Both the position numbers and the translations under genes were made by a program. Below, piece by piece: positions 1 to 5,847 of a stretch of DNA of 6,711 nucleotides. The notes below the pieces were generated by a model. It saw only the letters and a program-made list of their open reading frames with translations, searched no databases and was not told the DNA's origin. The DNA is taken from NCBI GenBank assembly GCA_937967875.1, contig CALBTQ010000404.1:1-6711 (forward strand). Reading direction: 5' to 3'. Positions within the stretch are counted from its first letter, which is position 1; every line of letters begins with the position of its first letter. Origin of the DNA: an uncultured Pseudomonadota bacterium (GTDB taxonomy: Bacteria; Lernaellota; Lernaellaia; Lernaellales; Lernaellaceae).

Positions 1-66
1 TTTTTTTTAATGGTCCGGCGGCCACCGAGATCTACACTCTTTCCCTACACGACGCGCTTCCGATCT
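1..66 (+). other. Illumina P5/TruSeq adapter sequence (artefact)
   Basis: Positions 9-66 match the 58-nt Illumina P5/universal adapter, ending in CTTCCGATCT, with about four mismatches (for example GACGCG in place of GACGCT). Positions 1-8 are a run of T. This is library DNA, not genome. Biological sequence begins at 67, so any reading frame that starts before it is false. Confidence 0.97.
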
Positions 67-572
67 CCAAGATCGCCGCGGCGCTGCTGGGCGTGTGGTT
101 GGTCGCGCTGGTCGTGTCCGTCTCGCCGCTGAACGACAACCGCCTGGGTGGCGTGGGCGTCATGCGCGAGCGCACGCTGCGTCTGGACAACGAATTCGCG
201 CCCATGCAGGTCAACGCCCGCGAAAAGGAAGTTCTGGAAAACCTCGTCGCTTCGATTCGCGCCGCCGCGCCCGAAACCGACGACGCGATTTTCGTCGTGC
301 CCGACGCCGCGCTGCTGTACGCCATGGCCGACCGTTATAACGCGCTCAACGCCCCGGGCGTCACGCGCCTGTCCGACGCGAAGCTCCGCGAAAAACTCGC
401 CGCCGCGCCGCCGCAGGTCGTGGTCATGAACGCGCGCGCCGAGGGCTTTGCGGCCGCCTATCCGCAAACATGGGGCTGGTTGAATGAAGGATACGAACCG
501 TGGTTGTTCGTCACGCCCTTCGCCCTGCTCGCCCCCAAACCCAAGGACGCGCCCCTCGACGCGGACGAGTAG
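67..572 (+). CDS. C-terminal fragment of a membrane protein, possibly GT39/PMT-like glycosyltransferase (5' end missing)
   Basis: The frame is open from the adapter junction (first full genomic codon at 69) to TAG at 570-572, giving 167 residues with no genuine start. Residues 1-20 (KIAAALLGVW...VSVSP) form a hydrophobic membrane segment. The remainder is a soluble tail of alternating helices and strands, including DDAIFVVPDAALLYAMADRY (71-90) and PPQVVVMNAR (114-123). A last membrane helix followed by a small extracytoplasmic domain with 'I-F-V-V-P...Y-x-x-x-x-R' resembles the C-terminus of dolichyl-phosphate-mannose/ArnT-type (GT39) glycosyltransferases, but the catalytic loops are absent, so the family is a guess. 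The GTG at 93 lies inside the membrane helix and is not a credible start. The gene faces the nuclease gene at 955-2031 convergently, and its last 51 nt recur at 2124-2174. Confidence 0.7.
522..572 (+). repeat. Imperfect 51-bp direct repeat, copy 1 (within the membrane-protein gene)
   Basis: This is the left copy of the repeat whose other copy lies at 2124-2174. The copies are in the same orientation, begin 1602 bp apart, and share a perfect 20-nt core (522-541 and 2124-2143). Between them lie the terminator and the complete YhcG-like nuclease gene. This copy is the functional end of the membrane-protein gene. Confidence 0.8.
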
Positions 573-954
573 GAATCTGAAATAACTAATTTCGAGCGGG
601 AAAGTCAGTTGGTCCAGGTCCGTTTACAGCGCCACGTTTGCTCCCTAAAAAACCAAAGCCCCGGCGAAGCAGGAATTTTTCATCCCAACTTCACCGGGGC
701 TCGACTTTTTCGACAACCCCGTGGGTCATATTGTCTGTAATTAATGACGTAGAATTTTCGTGCTCGTCGGTCTCGACGATCTCGCCGAATGTGCTGCGAT
801 AAGGAGACCGACTCGCACGCCAAGTGAGCGAAGCCGAACCATCGCGCTCCTCGAAGCCCAGCGTCGAAGTCGGCCGGAGTCACCACCCAAACGCTGCACG
901 ACACCTACGGATCAAAGTCATGCTCGTGGCGCTTCTCGTCGAACATTTTGTCGG
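573..954. other. Convergent intergenic region without a supported gene
   Basis: These 382 nt separate two converging genes. The only clear element is the bidirectional terminator at 647-710. The stretch 711-954 has several partly open frames on both strands but none with a start codon and ribosome binding site together. One minus-strand frame stays open for 63 codons (691-879), has no usable start, and ends with a TGA inside the terminator stem. It could be a gene remnant or chance. No RNA gene or insertion-sequence end was seen. Confidence 0.5.
647..710. terminator. Bidirectional Rho-independent terminator
   Basis: A 13-position stem pairs AGCCCCGGCGAAG (657-669) with CTTCACCGGGGCT (689-701), with one C/A mismatch and a 19-nt loop. 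On the plus strand it is followed by T5 at 706-710. On the minus strand the same hairpin is followed by TTGG and then T6 (complement of A6 at 647-652). It can therefore end transcription of the plus-strand membrane-protein gene and of the minus-strand nuclease gene, as expected between convergent genes. Its far side lies about 250 nt beyond the nuclease stop codon. Confidence 0.75.
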
Positions 955-2031
955 TCAATCACCTTCTGGTAAACGCCGCGACACCTGCTCGCGTGCGAAG
1001 CGGATCGCTTCGTGAAGCTTCTTTTCCAGCAGATCGCGCGGCGGCAGGTCGGTGAGATACTCGGCCACGCGAACACCGGCTTTTTCCAACTGCAAAAGCT
1101 CGACATGCTCGCTGGACTTGCCCGCGCAGAGAATCAGGCCAAGGGGCGTATCTTCACCTTCCTGCATTTCATATTTTTCCAGCCAACGCAGGTAGAGTTC
1201 CATCTGCCCTTTATACGCGGCCTTGAAGCGATCCAGCTTGAGGTCGATGGCGACCAAGCGCCGCATTTTTCGATGATAGAAGAGAAGGTCGATGTAGTAA
1301 TCCTCGTGATCAACGGTTATGCGTTTCTGCCGCGCGACAAAGGAAAAGCCGATCCCCAGTTCCAGGATGAACGCCTCCAGTTCCCGCAGGATCGCCGTTT
1401 CGAGATCCTTCTCGCTGTATGGTTCTTTCAATTCGAGGAAATCGAGGAAATAAGGATCGCGGAACACCATGTCGGGCGTCATGCGGTCCGTCGTTTTCAG
1501 TGCATCCAATTCGCGTCGAATCAAGGCTTCCGGCTTCTTGGCGACCGCCGTGCGCTCAAAAAGCATTGTATTCACTTTTTCGCGCAACGTTCGGACACTC
1601 CATCGCTCGATCCGGCACATCTCGGCGTAAAAGTCGCGGCGCAACGGGTCGTCCTGAGCAATAATCTCCAGAAAGTGGGACCAAGACAATTGTGCAGACA
1701 GCGTCTGCACTATTTCACGGTTCGGAAAAACCTCTGCGAACCTGACCATGTTGAACAGATTGCGGCGTGAGAAGCCTCTTCCGTATTCGGCGATCAATTG
1801 TCTCGACAGCGTTGAGACAATCTGCTCGCCATAGGCCGCGCGACCCTCGCCGATCAACTCCCGCTTGATTCGCTCACCGACAGACCAGTAAAGCAGCGTC
1901 ATCTCGGTGTTGACTGCCATCGCCACTCGCTGCCTGGCGGATTCGATGATAGAGCGCAGGTCGTTCAGGAGGTCGACGGACGTCGCCATATCTGTCGAAG
2001 GCTGTCTGTTTCTTACCACATCTTTCTTCAT
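955..2031 (-). CDS. YhcG/DUF1016-type PD-(D/E)XK nuclease
   Basis: This complete 358-residue protein is of usual length for the YhcG (DUF1016) family. Residues about 18-165 form the helical N-terminal domain, including the family-typical LLYWSVGERI (47-56) and YGRGFSRRNLFNMVRFAEVFP (from 83). Residues about 180-335 form the nuclease domain. Candidate PD-(D/E)XK residues are acidic positions in helix 217-224, Asp248 in YYIDLLFYH, and Asp263-x-Lys265 in AIDLKLDRF, with KGQMELYL (274-281) following. Asp in place of Glu before the Lys is, to my knowledge, common in this family. The ATG at 2029-2031 is preferred because AAGGA lies 7 nt upstream; the in-frame ATG at residue 15 lacks a ribosome binding site. 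Family members are predicted DNases often found in defence or mobile islands and restriction-modification loci, with poorly defined roles. Here the gene stands alone, is flanked by duplicated ends of the neighbouring gene, and appears richer in A+T than the genes to the right. Confidence 0.93.
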   Translation of the reverse strand: MKKDVVRNRQPSTDMATSVDLLNDLRSIIESARQRVAMAVNTEMTLLYWSVGERIKRELIGEGRAAYGEQIVSTLSRQLIAEYGRGFSRRNLFNMVRFAEVFPNREIVQTLSAQLSWSHFLEIIAQDDPLRRDFYAEMCRIERWSVRTLREKVNTMLFERTAVAKKPEALIRRELDALKTTDRMTPDMVFRDPYFLDFLELKEPYSEKDLETAILRELEAFILELGIGFSFVARQKRITVDHEDYYIDLLFYHRKMRRLVAIDLKLDRFKAAYKGQMELYLRWLEKYEMQEGEDTPLGLILCAGKSSEHVELLQLEKAGVRVAEYLTDLPPRDLLEKKLHEAIRFAREQVSRRLPEGD

Positions 2032-2038
2032 GGTCTAA

Positions 2039-2043
2039 TCCTT
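2039..2043 (-). promoter_or_regulatory. Ribosome binding site of the YhcG-like nuclease gene
   Basis: The minus strand reads AAGGA, 7 nt before the ATG at 2031. This supports the longer start over the internal ATG at 1989, which has no such motif. Confidence 0.6.
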
Positions 2044-2060
2044 GATCGATCCGAAAACCG

Positions 2061-2118
2061 AAAAAAAAGTGTCCGGCTTTCGTGCTAGTATTCCATGAAA
2101 CCGGGATTGAGACACGGC
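2061..2118 (-). terminator. Possible intrinsic terminator downstream of the Cys-rich repeat gene
   Basis: Read on the minus strand, an imperfect stem can form from GTGT, CCGG and TTTC on the left with GAAA, CCGG and ACAC on the right. It has a 7-nt and a 1-nt bulge and a 15-nt loop, and is followed at once by T8 (complement of A8 at 2061-2068). Its position, roughly 60-115 nt after the TAA at 2178, fits termination of the Cys-rich repeat gene just before the nuclease gene. The bulges make it weaker than the hairpin at 647-710. Confidence 0.35.
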
Positions 2119-2123
2119 TTGCC

Positions 2124-2174
2124 GCCCTGCTCGCCCCCAAACCGGCGGACGTGCCCCTCGAAGCGGAAGAGTAG
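2124..2174 (+). pseudogene. Duplicated 3' end (last 16 codons plus stop) of the membrane-protein gene
   Basis: These 51 nt align without gaps to 522-572, the end of the plus-strand membrane-protein gene, with 45 of 51 identical; the first 20 nt are identical. Both translate in frame to a tail ending in stop: ALLAPKPADVPLEAEE here and ALLAPKPKDAPLDADE there. Two of the changes are Asp-to-Glu, which suggests divergence as coding sequence. Weak similarity with an indel may continue leftwards to about 2095 (GAAaCCGgGGaTTG-like against GAACCGTGGTTG), but no full gene precedes it. It ends only 3 nt from the stop codon of the Cys-rich repeat gene. It is either a relic of a paralogue or the displaced original gene end after an insertion. 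Confidence 0.75.
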
Positions 2175-2177
2175 GCG

Positions 2178-3113
2178 TTACCGCGCCCGGTTCCTGCGCA
2201 CCGCTTTCTCATATTTTTGCGCGCAGACATCATGTTCCGAGTACCGCTGCATCCGTTCGCCATCCTCGCTGTAAACGGAACAAGCGCGCCAGATTCCATT
2301 GCATTGCGTATCGGAAAAAAGATCGAACACATCGGGTCCTTCGAGGTAATCGCCCGTCCAGGGATCGCCTTGATAAATTTTGACGATGCAGAAATCGACG
2401 GTGCCGTCGCATTGGTTATCCCATTTTTCACGGCGGATTCCCAACGAGTGATCGTACTCGATCTCCGCGCAATTCTCCGGCTCCCGATTGCATTTGCCGT
2501 CGCGCTCGCGAATGATCCGGCCGTCCTCATCGTACTCGAATGAGGTGCAATGATGATATTCGCCTCCTTCCAGTACCCCGTCGCATCCTTTGTCGCTGAT
2601 CTCCTCGACGAGGTCGCCATGATCGTTTCGCTTCAAAGTTTGGCAATGATCCCATCGGCCGTCGCAATCTTGATCGCTGTGTAAAGCGATCATCTCACCG
2701 AATTCATTGCGCTCAATTTCAGAGCAATTGCGGGGTACGTTGCCGCAATCCGGATAATGCTCCCAGCCGATTTCCTCGCCGTACTCGTTAAATTTGGTGA
2801 CAATACAATACTCAATGAACCCGTCGCAGTCCTTGTCGATCTCCTCCCGCAGTTTTCCGGTCCTATTATCGAACGAAACGGCATTGGTGCATTTGGACCA
2901 ATCCTTCGTCGCGTCGGCGTTTCTACAATCAATCCTTTTTACCAACTCCGACCGCGCTGCGTTTTTGCGCACCGGCCGCTTCAGCTTCGGCTTGACCGGA
3001 TAATCGACCGCCGCGTCGTTCGTCGGTTCGTCGCGATCGTGGAGGAAAACGTAGGCGAGCACGCCGCCCAGGATGAGCAACAGCGCGATCGTTAAATACT
3101 TCCGGCGTTTCAT
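2178..3113 (-). CDS. Envelope-anchored protein with about 27-residue Cys-pair repeats, unknown function
   Basis: I do not recognise this 311-residue protein as a named family. MKRRK followed by a hydrophobic stretch at 7-24 and no lipobox or clear cleavage site suggests an N-terminal signal anchor, with the rest outside the inner membrane. After a Lys/Arg/Pro-rich linker (about 38-60) come eight cysteine pairs: 63/75, 96/103, 123/130, 150/157, 177/189, 208/215, 235/242 and 271/278, plus a lone Cys297. Six are C-x6-C. Repeat starts are mostly 27 residues apart. The unit reads roughly D-x-x-C-D-G-x4-C, then N-x-x-G-E/D, recalling both calcium-binding D-x-D-x-D-G loops and YD/MORN-like beta repeats. 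Disulfide pairing and export are inferred. The gene follows the yibQ-like gene after 84 nt with its own likely -10 box; the ribosome binding site is weak. Confidence 0.85.
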   Translation of the reverse strand: MKRRKYLTIALLLILGGVLAYVFLHDRDEPTNDAAVDYPVKPKLKRPVRKNAARSELVKRIDCRNADATKDWSKCTNAVSFDNRTGKLREEIDKDCDGFIEYCIVTKFNEYGEEIGWEHYPDCGNVPRNCSEIERNEFGEMIALHSDQDCDGRWDHCQTLKRNDHGDLVEEISDKGCDGVLEGGEYHHCTSFEYDEDGRIIRERDGKCNREPENCAEIEYDHSLGIRREKWDNQCDGTVDFCIVKIYQGDPWTGDYLEGPDVFDLFSDTQCNGIWRACSVYSEDGERMQRYSEHDVCAQKYEKAVRRNRAR

Positions 3114-3137
3114 GTCCGATCGTCCAGGGAAGTGAAA

Positions 3138-3180
3138 TGGATGTCTCTCTATACCATTATAAAATGATAACCGACATCCA
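3138..3180. repeat. 8-bp perfect inverted repeat enclosing the TATAAT box
   Basis: TGGATGTC at 3138-3145 and GACATCCA at 3173-3180 are perfect inverted copies separated by 27 nt that contain the TATAAT box. They could be a pair of operator half-sites or the stem of an RNA hairpin downstream of the yibQ-like gene. No T-run follows the second arm, so a terminator is less likely. Confidence 0.45.
3156..3161 (-). promoter_or_regulatory. Probable -10 box for the Cys-rich repeat gene
   Basis: The minus strand carries a perfect TATAAT in an A+T-rich patch, which would place transcription start about 35 nt before the ATG at 3113. No good TTGACA-like -35 element is found at 16-18 nt spacing, so the promoter may be weak, activated or not sigma-70 dependent. 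Confidence 0.4.
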
Positions 3181-3197
3181 GGGGGGTCGACGCGCCC

Positions 3198-4496
3198 TTA
3201 CCGCACCACTTCGCTGATGCGCACGAACTGCACGCCTTGGCGCATCACCTCGGGCATGCGGTCCTTGAGCGCCTGAAAGGTATTCTGGAACGGATGCCCG
3301 ATGGCGATCGCCGTGCCCTGCGCCTTGGCGATGCGCCCGGCCAGATCCACCTGCCGGCAGATCGACTCGTAATCGGGGCTGTGATCGAGGAACAGGTTGC
3401 GCGCCGCCGCCCGCAAGCCCTTTTCCTTCGCCACGCGGAAGGCCACCGAGCGCCCGATGGTCACCGAGTCGACGAAAAACAGGCCGCGCTGCTGCACGCC
3501 TTCGAGCGCCACGCGCATCTTGCCCGCGTCGGCGGTGAACTTGCTGCCCATGTGGTTGTTCACGCCCACGATGTGCGGAATCTGTTTGAGATTCTGCTCG
3601 ACACGGCTGCGGATGTCCGCGTCGGCCATGGTCACCAGCAGCTTGCCCTGCCCCGGATCGTCCTTGGGATAACTGATCGGCTCCATCGGCATGTGCAGCA
3701 TGATGTCGCAGCCCTTGTCGTGCGCGTCCTTGGCCATCTGCCGCCCGCTGGGGCCGTAGGGCAGCACGCTGAAGGTCACCTTGCCCGGCAGCGTCAAAAA
3801 CAGCCGGTCGATCGCGTCGCGGTAGCCGATGTCGTCGATGATGATCGCTACGCGCGGCGCGCCCTTGTAATCGACCGTGGGCAGCGCGTCGATGTCGATC
3901 TTCTGCTTGTCGTCGGGCACGTAGGCCAACAGCACCCTCGCGCCGTCGGGCGCCTCGGCCGCCGCCTTGGTGAACAGGAAGGAGTGCGTGTCCAGCCCGT
4001 CGACGCTCGCGGTGAGCAGGAACGTTTTCGCGTCCATCGTCTTTTCGTTGATCGTCACGTTCTGCGCCTTGCGTTCCACGTGCTGCCGGAACAGGTCGAG
4101 CACCCGCTTGAATTCGAAATCCTCGGGCACCCACACTTCCCAGTAACGGTAGTTGAAACGCAACCGGCCGAATTCCTTGGGCAGTTCGTAATCGGTGATG
4201 AAATGCCGCTTGGACAGCTCGCATTCGAGGAAGCAGCGCATGGCGATGTCGGTGACGCGCTCGACGCGCTCGTTAAACGGCTCGATGCCCACGGTGCGCG
4301 CGCCGTTCGCTTCGGCCGTTTCGGCGACCGCGGGTCCGCCCAGCATCCCGGCGCGTATCCGCACCAGCAACAGACTCGACAAGGCGAGAAACAACAACAA
4401 TCCGGCGACGGCCACGCCGAAACGGGTGGCCGGAGGCAGCGTCAACAACCATCTGCCCAGGCGATCGAACGGGGTGGACCGGCGCCGGTCGAGCAT
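3198..4496 (-). CDS. Divergent polysaccharide deacetylase, YibQ type
   Basis: This 432-residue protein has one membrane segment near the N-terminus (about 26-46) and a periplasmic remainder. Residues about 213-432 form the divergent polysaccharide deacetylase domain (Polysacc_deac_2, YibQ family). Visible motifs are VAIIIDDIGYR (216-226, Asp221/Asp222), HMPMEP (268-273), GVNNHMGS (311-318, His315), FFVDS (340-344), DHS (371-373) and AIGHP (398-402, His401). These occupy the positions of the metal-binding and catalytic residues of the NodB-like fold, but the substrate of YibQ proteins is not established. About 150 residues between the membrane segment and the domain form a separate region without recognisable motifs. 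The start ATG is 5 nt after the protease stop codon, and GAGG overlaps that stop, implying coupled translation. It is the last gene of the envelope operon. Confidence 0.93.
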   Translation of the reverse strand: MLDRRRSTPFDRLGRWLLTLPPATRFGVAVAGLLLFLALSSLLLVRIRAGMLGGPAVAETAEANGARTVGIEPFNERVERVTDIAMRCFLECELSKRHFITDYELPKEFGRLRFNYRYWEVWVPEDFEFKRVLDLFRQHVERKAQNVTINEKTMDAKTFLLTASVDGLDTHSFLFTKAAAEAPDGARVLLAYVPDDKQKIDIDALPTVDYKGAPRVAIIIDDIGYRDAIDRLFLTLPGKVTFSVLPYGPSGRQMAKDAHDKGCDIMLHMPMEPISYPKDDPGQGKLLVTMADADIRSRVEQNLKQIPHIVGVNNHMGSKFTADAGKMRVALEGVQQRGLFFVDSVTIGRSVAFRVAKEKGLRAAARNLFLDHSPDYESICRQVDLAGRIAKAQGTAIAIGHPFQNTFQALKDRMPEVMRQGVQFVRISEVVR

Positions 4497-4501
4497 CTAC
4501 C

Positions 4502-5833
4502 TCACTCTGGTTTATCGACGGCCGACTGCACGAACGCCGGCCAGGCTTTCAAAATACGCAGGGCCATCTCCAACTGCGGATCCTGCGCCTGCTTGTTTTG
4601 CGGCTGATCGCCCTCGCTCGGCGGCGACGCTTCGTCATCCACCGGCGGCACGGGCCGATCCTCTTCCTCGTTGTTGCGCAGGTGCCGGTCGAGGTCGGCC
4701 TCGCGCAGCCATTCGCGCCGGCTTTCCTCCAGGCCCGCCAGCGGATCGCCGTCCACCACGAAGTCCGGCTCGATGCCCTTGGCCTGAATGTCGCGCCCCG
4801 CGGGCGTGAAATACTTGGCCGTGGTCAGGCGCATGCCGCTGCCGTCGGGCATCGGGATGACCGTCTGCACCGAGCCCTTGCCGAACGAACGCTCGCCGAC
4901 GATCAGCGCGCGATGATGGTCCTGCAGACAACCGGCGACGATCTCCGAGGCGCTCGCCGAACCCGCGTTGATCAGCACCACGATCGGGAAATCCTTGAAC
5001 GTGCCGGCCTTGGTCGCCGCCGCGCTGAAGTTGTTGCTTTCCGACCGACCGCGCGTGAATACGATCAACCCGCTGTCGACGAACAGGTCGCTCACCTGAA
5101 TCGCCTGGTCCAGCAGGCCGCCCGGGTTGTTGCGCAGGTCCAGCACCAGCCCCTTGAGCCCGCCTTCCATCTTGGTCATCTCCTTCAGGGCCGGTTTGAG
5201 GTTGGCGGTCGTGTTGGCGTTGAACTGCGAAATCTTCAGGTAGCCGTAGCCGGGTTCGAGATCCTTCTTCTTGACGGTCTTGACCTCGATGATCGCCCGC
5301 ACCAGTTCGATCTCGCGCGGCTGCGCCCACGCCTTGCGCCATACGTGGATCTTGATCGGATCGCCGGCCGGGCCGCGCAGCAGCTTCACCGCGTCGGTCA
5401 GCGACATTCCGCGCGTCGACTGTCCGTCGATCTTGACGATGAAATCGCCCGGCTGCAGGCCGGCTTCGGCCGCGGGCGTGTCGTCGATCGGGCTGATCAC
5501 GAAAATGAAATCGTCGCGCGTGGTGATCTCGATGCCCAGGCCGCCGAACTTGCCGCGCGTGTCCAGCGCCATTTCGCGCATCATCTCGGGCCGCATGAAG
5601 CCGCTGTGCGGATCCAGCTTGCTGAGCATTCCGTCCAGCGCGTTGTAGATCAGGTCGGTCGCCGAAACCTCTTCGACGTACTTGCTGTACACGATGGCCA
5701 GCGCATCGGTGAAAATCTTCATCGGACCGGCCATGTCGCGGGCGAACGATTGCACCGCGCCGGCCGCGGCGAACGTGCCGCCGATGACCGCGATCAGCAC
5801 CAGCAGAATCAATAACTTTTTCGTGCGGAGCAT
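4502..5833 (-). CDS. ctpA: CtpA-type carboxyl-terminal processing protease (S41)
   Basis: This 443-residue periplasmic serine protease cleaves or trims envelope proteins from their C-terminal ends. From the chosen start, residues 1-25 form a signal peptide or anchor (MLRTKK then a hydrophobic stretch). Residues about 92-175 are a PDZ domain (FGGLGIEI, AGLQPGD, LLRG), and about 195-360 the S41 catalytic core. The Ser-Lys site is Ser294 in GSASASEI and Lys319 in FGKGSVQ. Their 25-residue spacing and Asp305 match E. coli Prc (Ser452, Asp463, Lys477). The tail (about 385-420) is acidic and rich in Pro and Gln, probably disordered. A GTG at 5866 would add 11 residues and overlap envC, but ATG at 5833 has GGAGG 5 nt upstream and starts right at the signal sequence, so it is preferred. 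It sits 14 nt after the EnvC-like gene. Confidence 0.95.
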   Translation of the reverse strand: MLRTKKLLILLVLIAVIGGTFAAAGAVQSFARDMAGPMKIFTDALAIVYSKYVEEVSATDLIYNALDGMLSKLDPHSGFMRPEMMREMALDTRGKFGGLGIEITTRDDFIFVISPIDDTPAAEAGLQPGDFIVKIDGQSTRGMSLTDAVKLLRGPAGDPIKIHVWRKAWAQPREIELVRAIIEVKTVKKKDLEPGYGYLKISQFNANTTANLKPALKEMTKMEGGLKGLVLDLRNNPGGLLDQAIQVSDLFVDSGLIVFTRGRSESNNFSAAATKAGTFKDFPIVVLINAGSASASEIVAGCLQDHHRALIVGERSFGKGSVQTVIPMPDGSGMRLTTAKYFTPAGRDIQAKGIEPDFVVDGDPLAGLEESRREWLREADLDRHLRNNEEEDRPVPPVDDEASPPSEGDQPQNKQAQDPQLEMALRILKAWPAFVQSAVDKPE

Positions 5834-5838
5834 TGCTT

Positions 5839-5843
5839 CCTCC
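5839..5843 (-). promoter_or_regulatory. Ribosome binding site deciding the ctpA start
   Basis: The minus strand reads GGAGG, 5 nt before the ATG at 5833 and inside the 14-nt gap after the EnvC-like gene. It supports the 443-residue product rather than the GTG-started, 11-residue longer one. Confidence 0.75.
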
Positions 5844-5847
5844 AGTA

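Noticed and set aside
32..467. Short frames running into the left adapter
   Set aside because: They include adapter codons and are antisense or shifted relative to the membrane-protein frame.
680..904. Minus-strand 74-codon frame in the intergenic region
   Set aside because: It has no convincing ribosome binding site or homology and crosses the terminator hairpin.
1012..1770. Plus-strand open frame of 252 codons
   Set aside because: It lies wholly antisense to the YhcG-like nuclease gene, which has clear family motifs; the antisense translation shows no recognisable domain.
2095..2177. ATG at 2095 as the start of a small plus-strand gene
   Set aside because: Its frame differs from the frame of the duplicated gene tail, gives a Pro/Arg-rich product, and runs antisense into the Cys-rich gene.
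3157..4224. Minus-strand 355-codon frame overlapping the YibQ-like gene
   Set aside because: It is a shifted frame of the deacetylase gene, with Gly/Arg/Ala-rich translation; the real frame carries all catalytic motifs.
3237..4607. Plus-strand open frame of 456 codons
   Set aside because: It is antisense to the YibQ-like gene and rich in His, Arg and Ala, typical of the reverse complement of GC-rich coding DNA.
4598..5815. Plus-strand open frame of 405 codons
   Set aside because: It is antisense to ctpA with low-complexity Arg/His/Gln composition and no domain.
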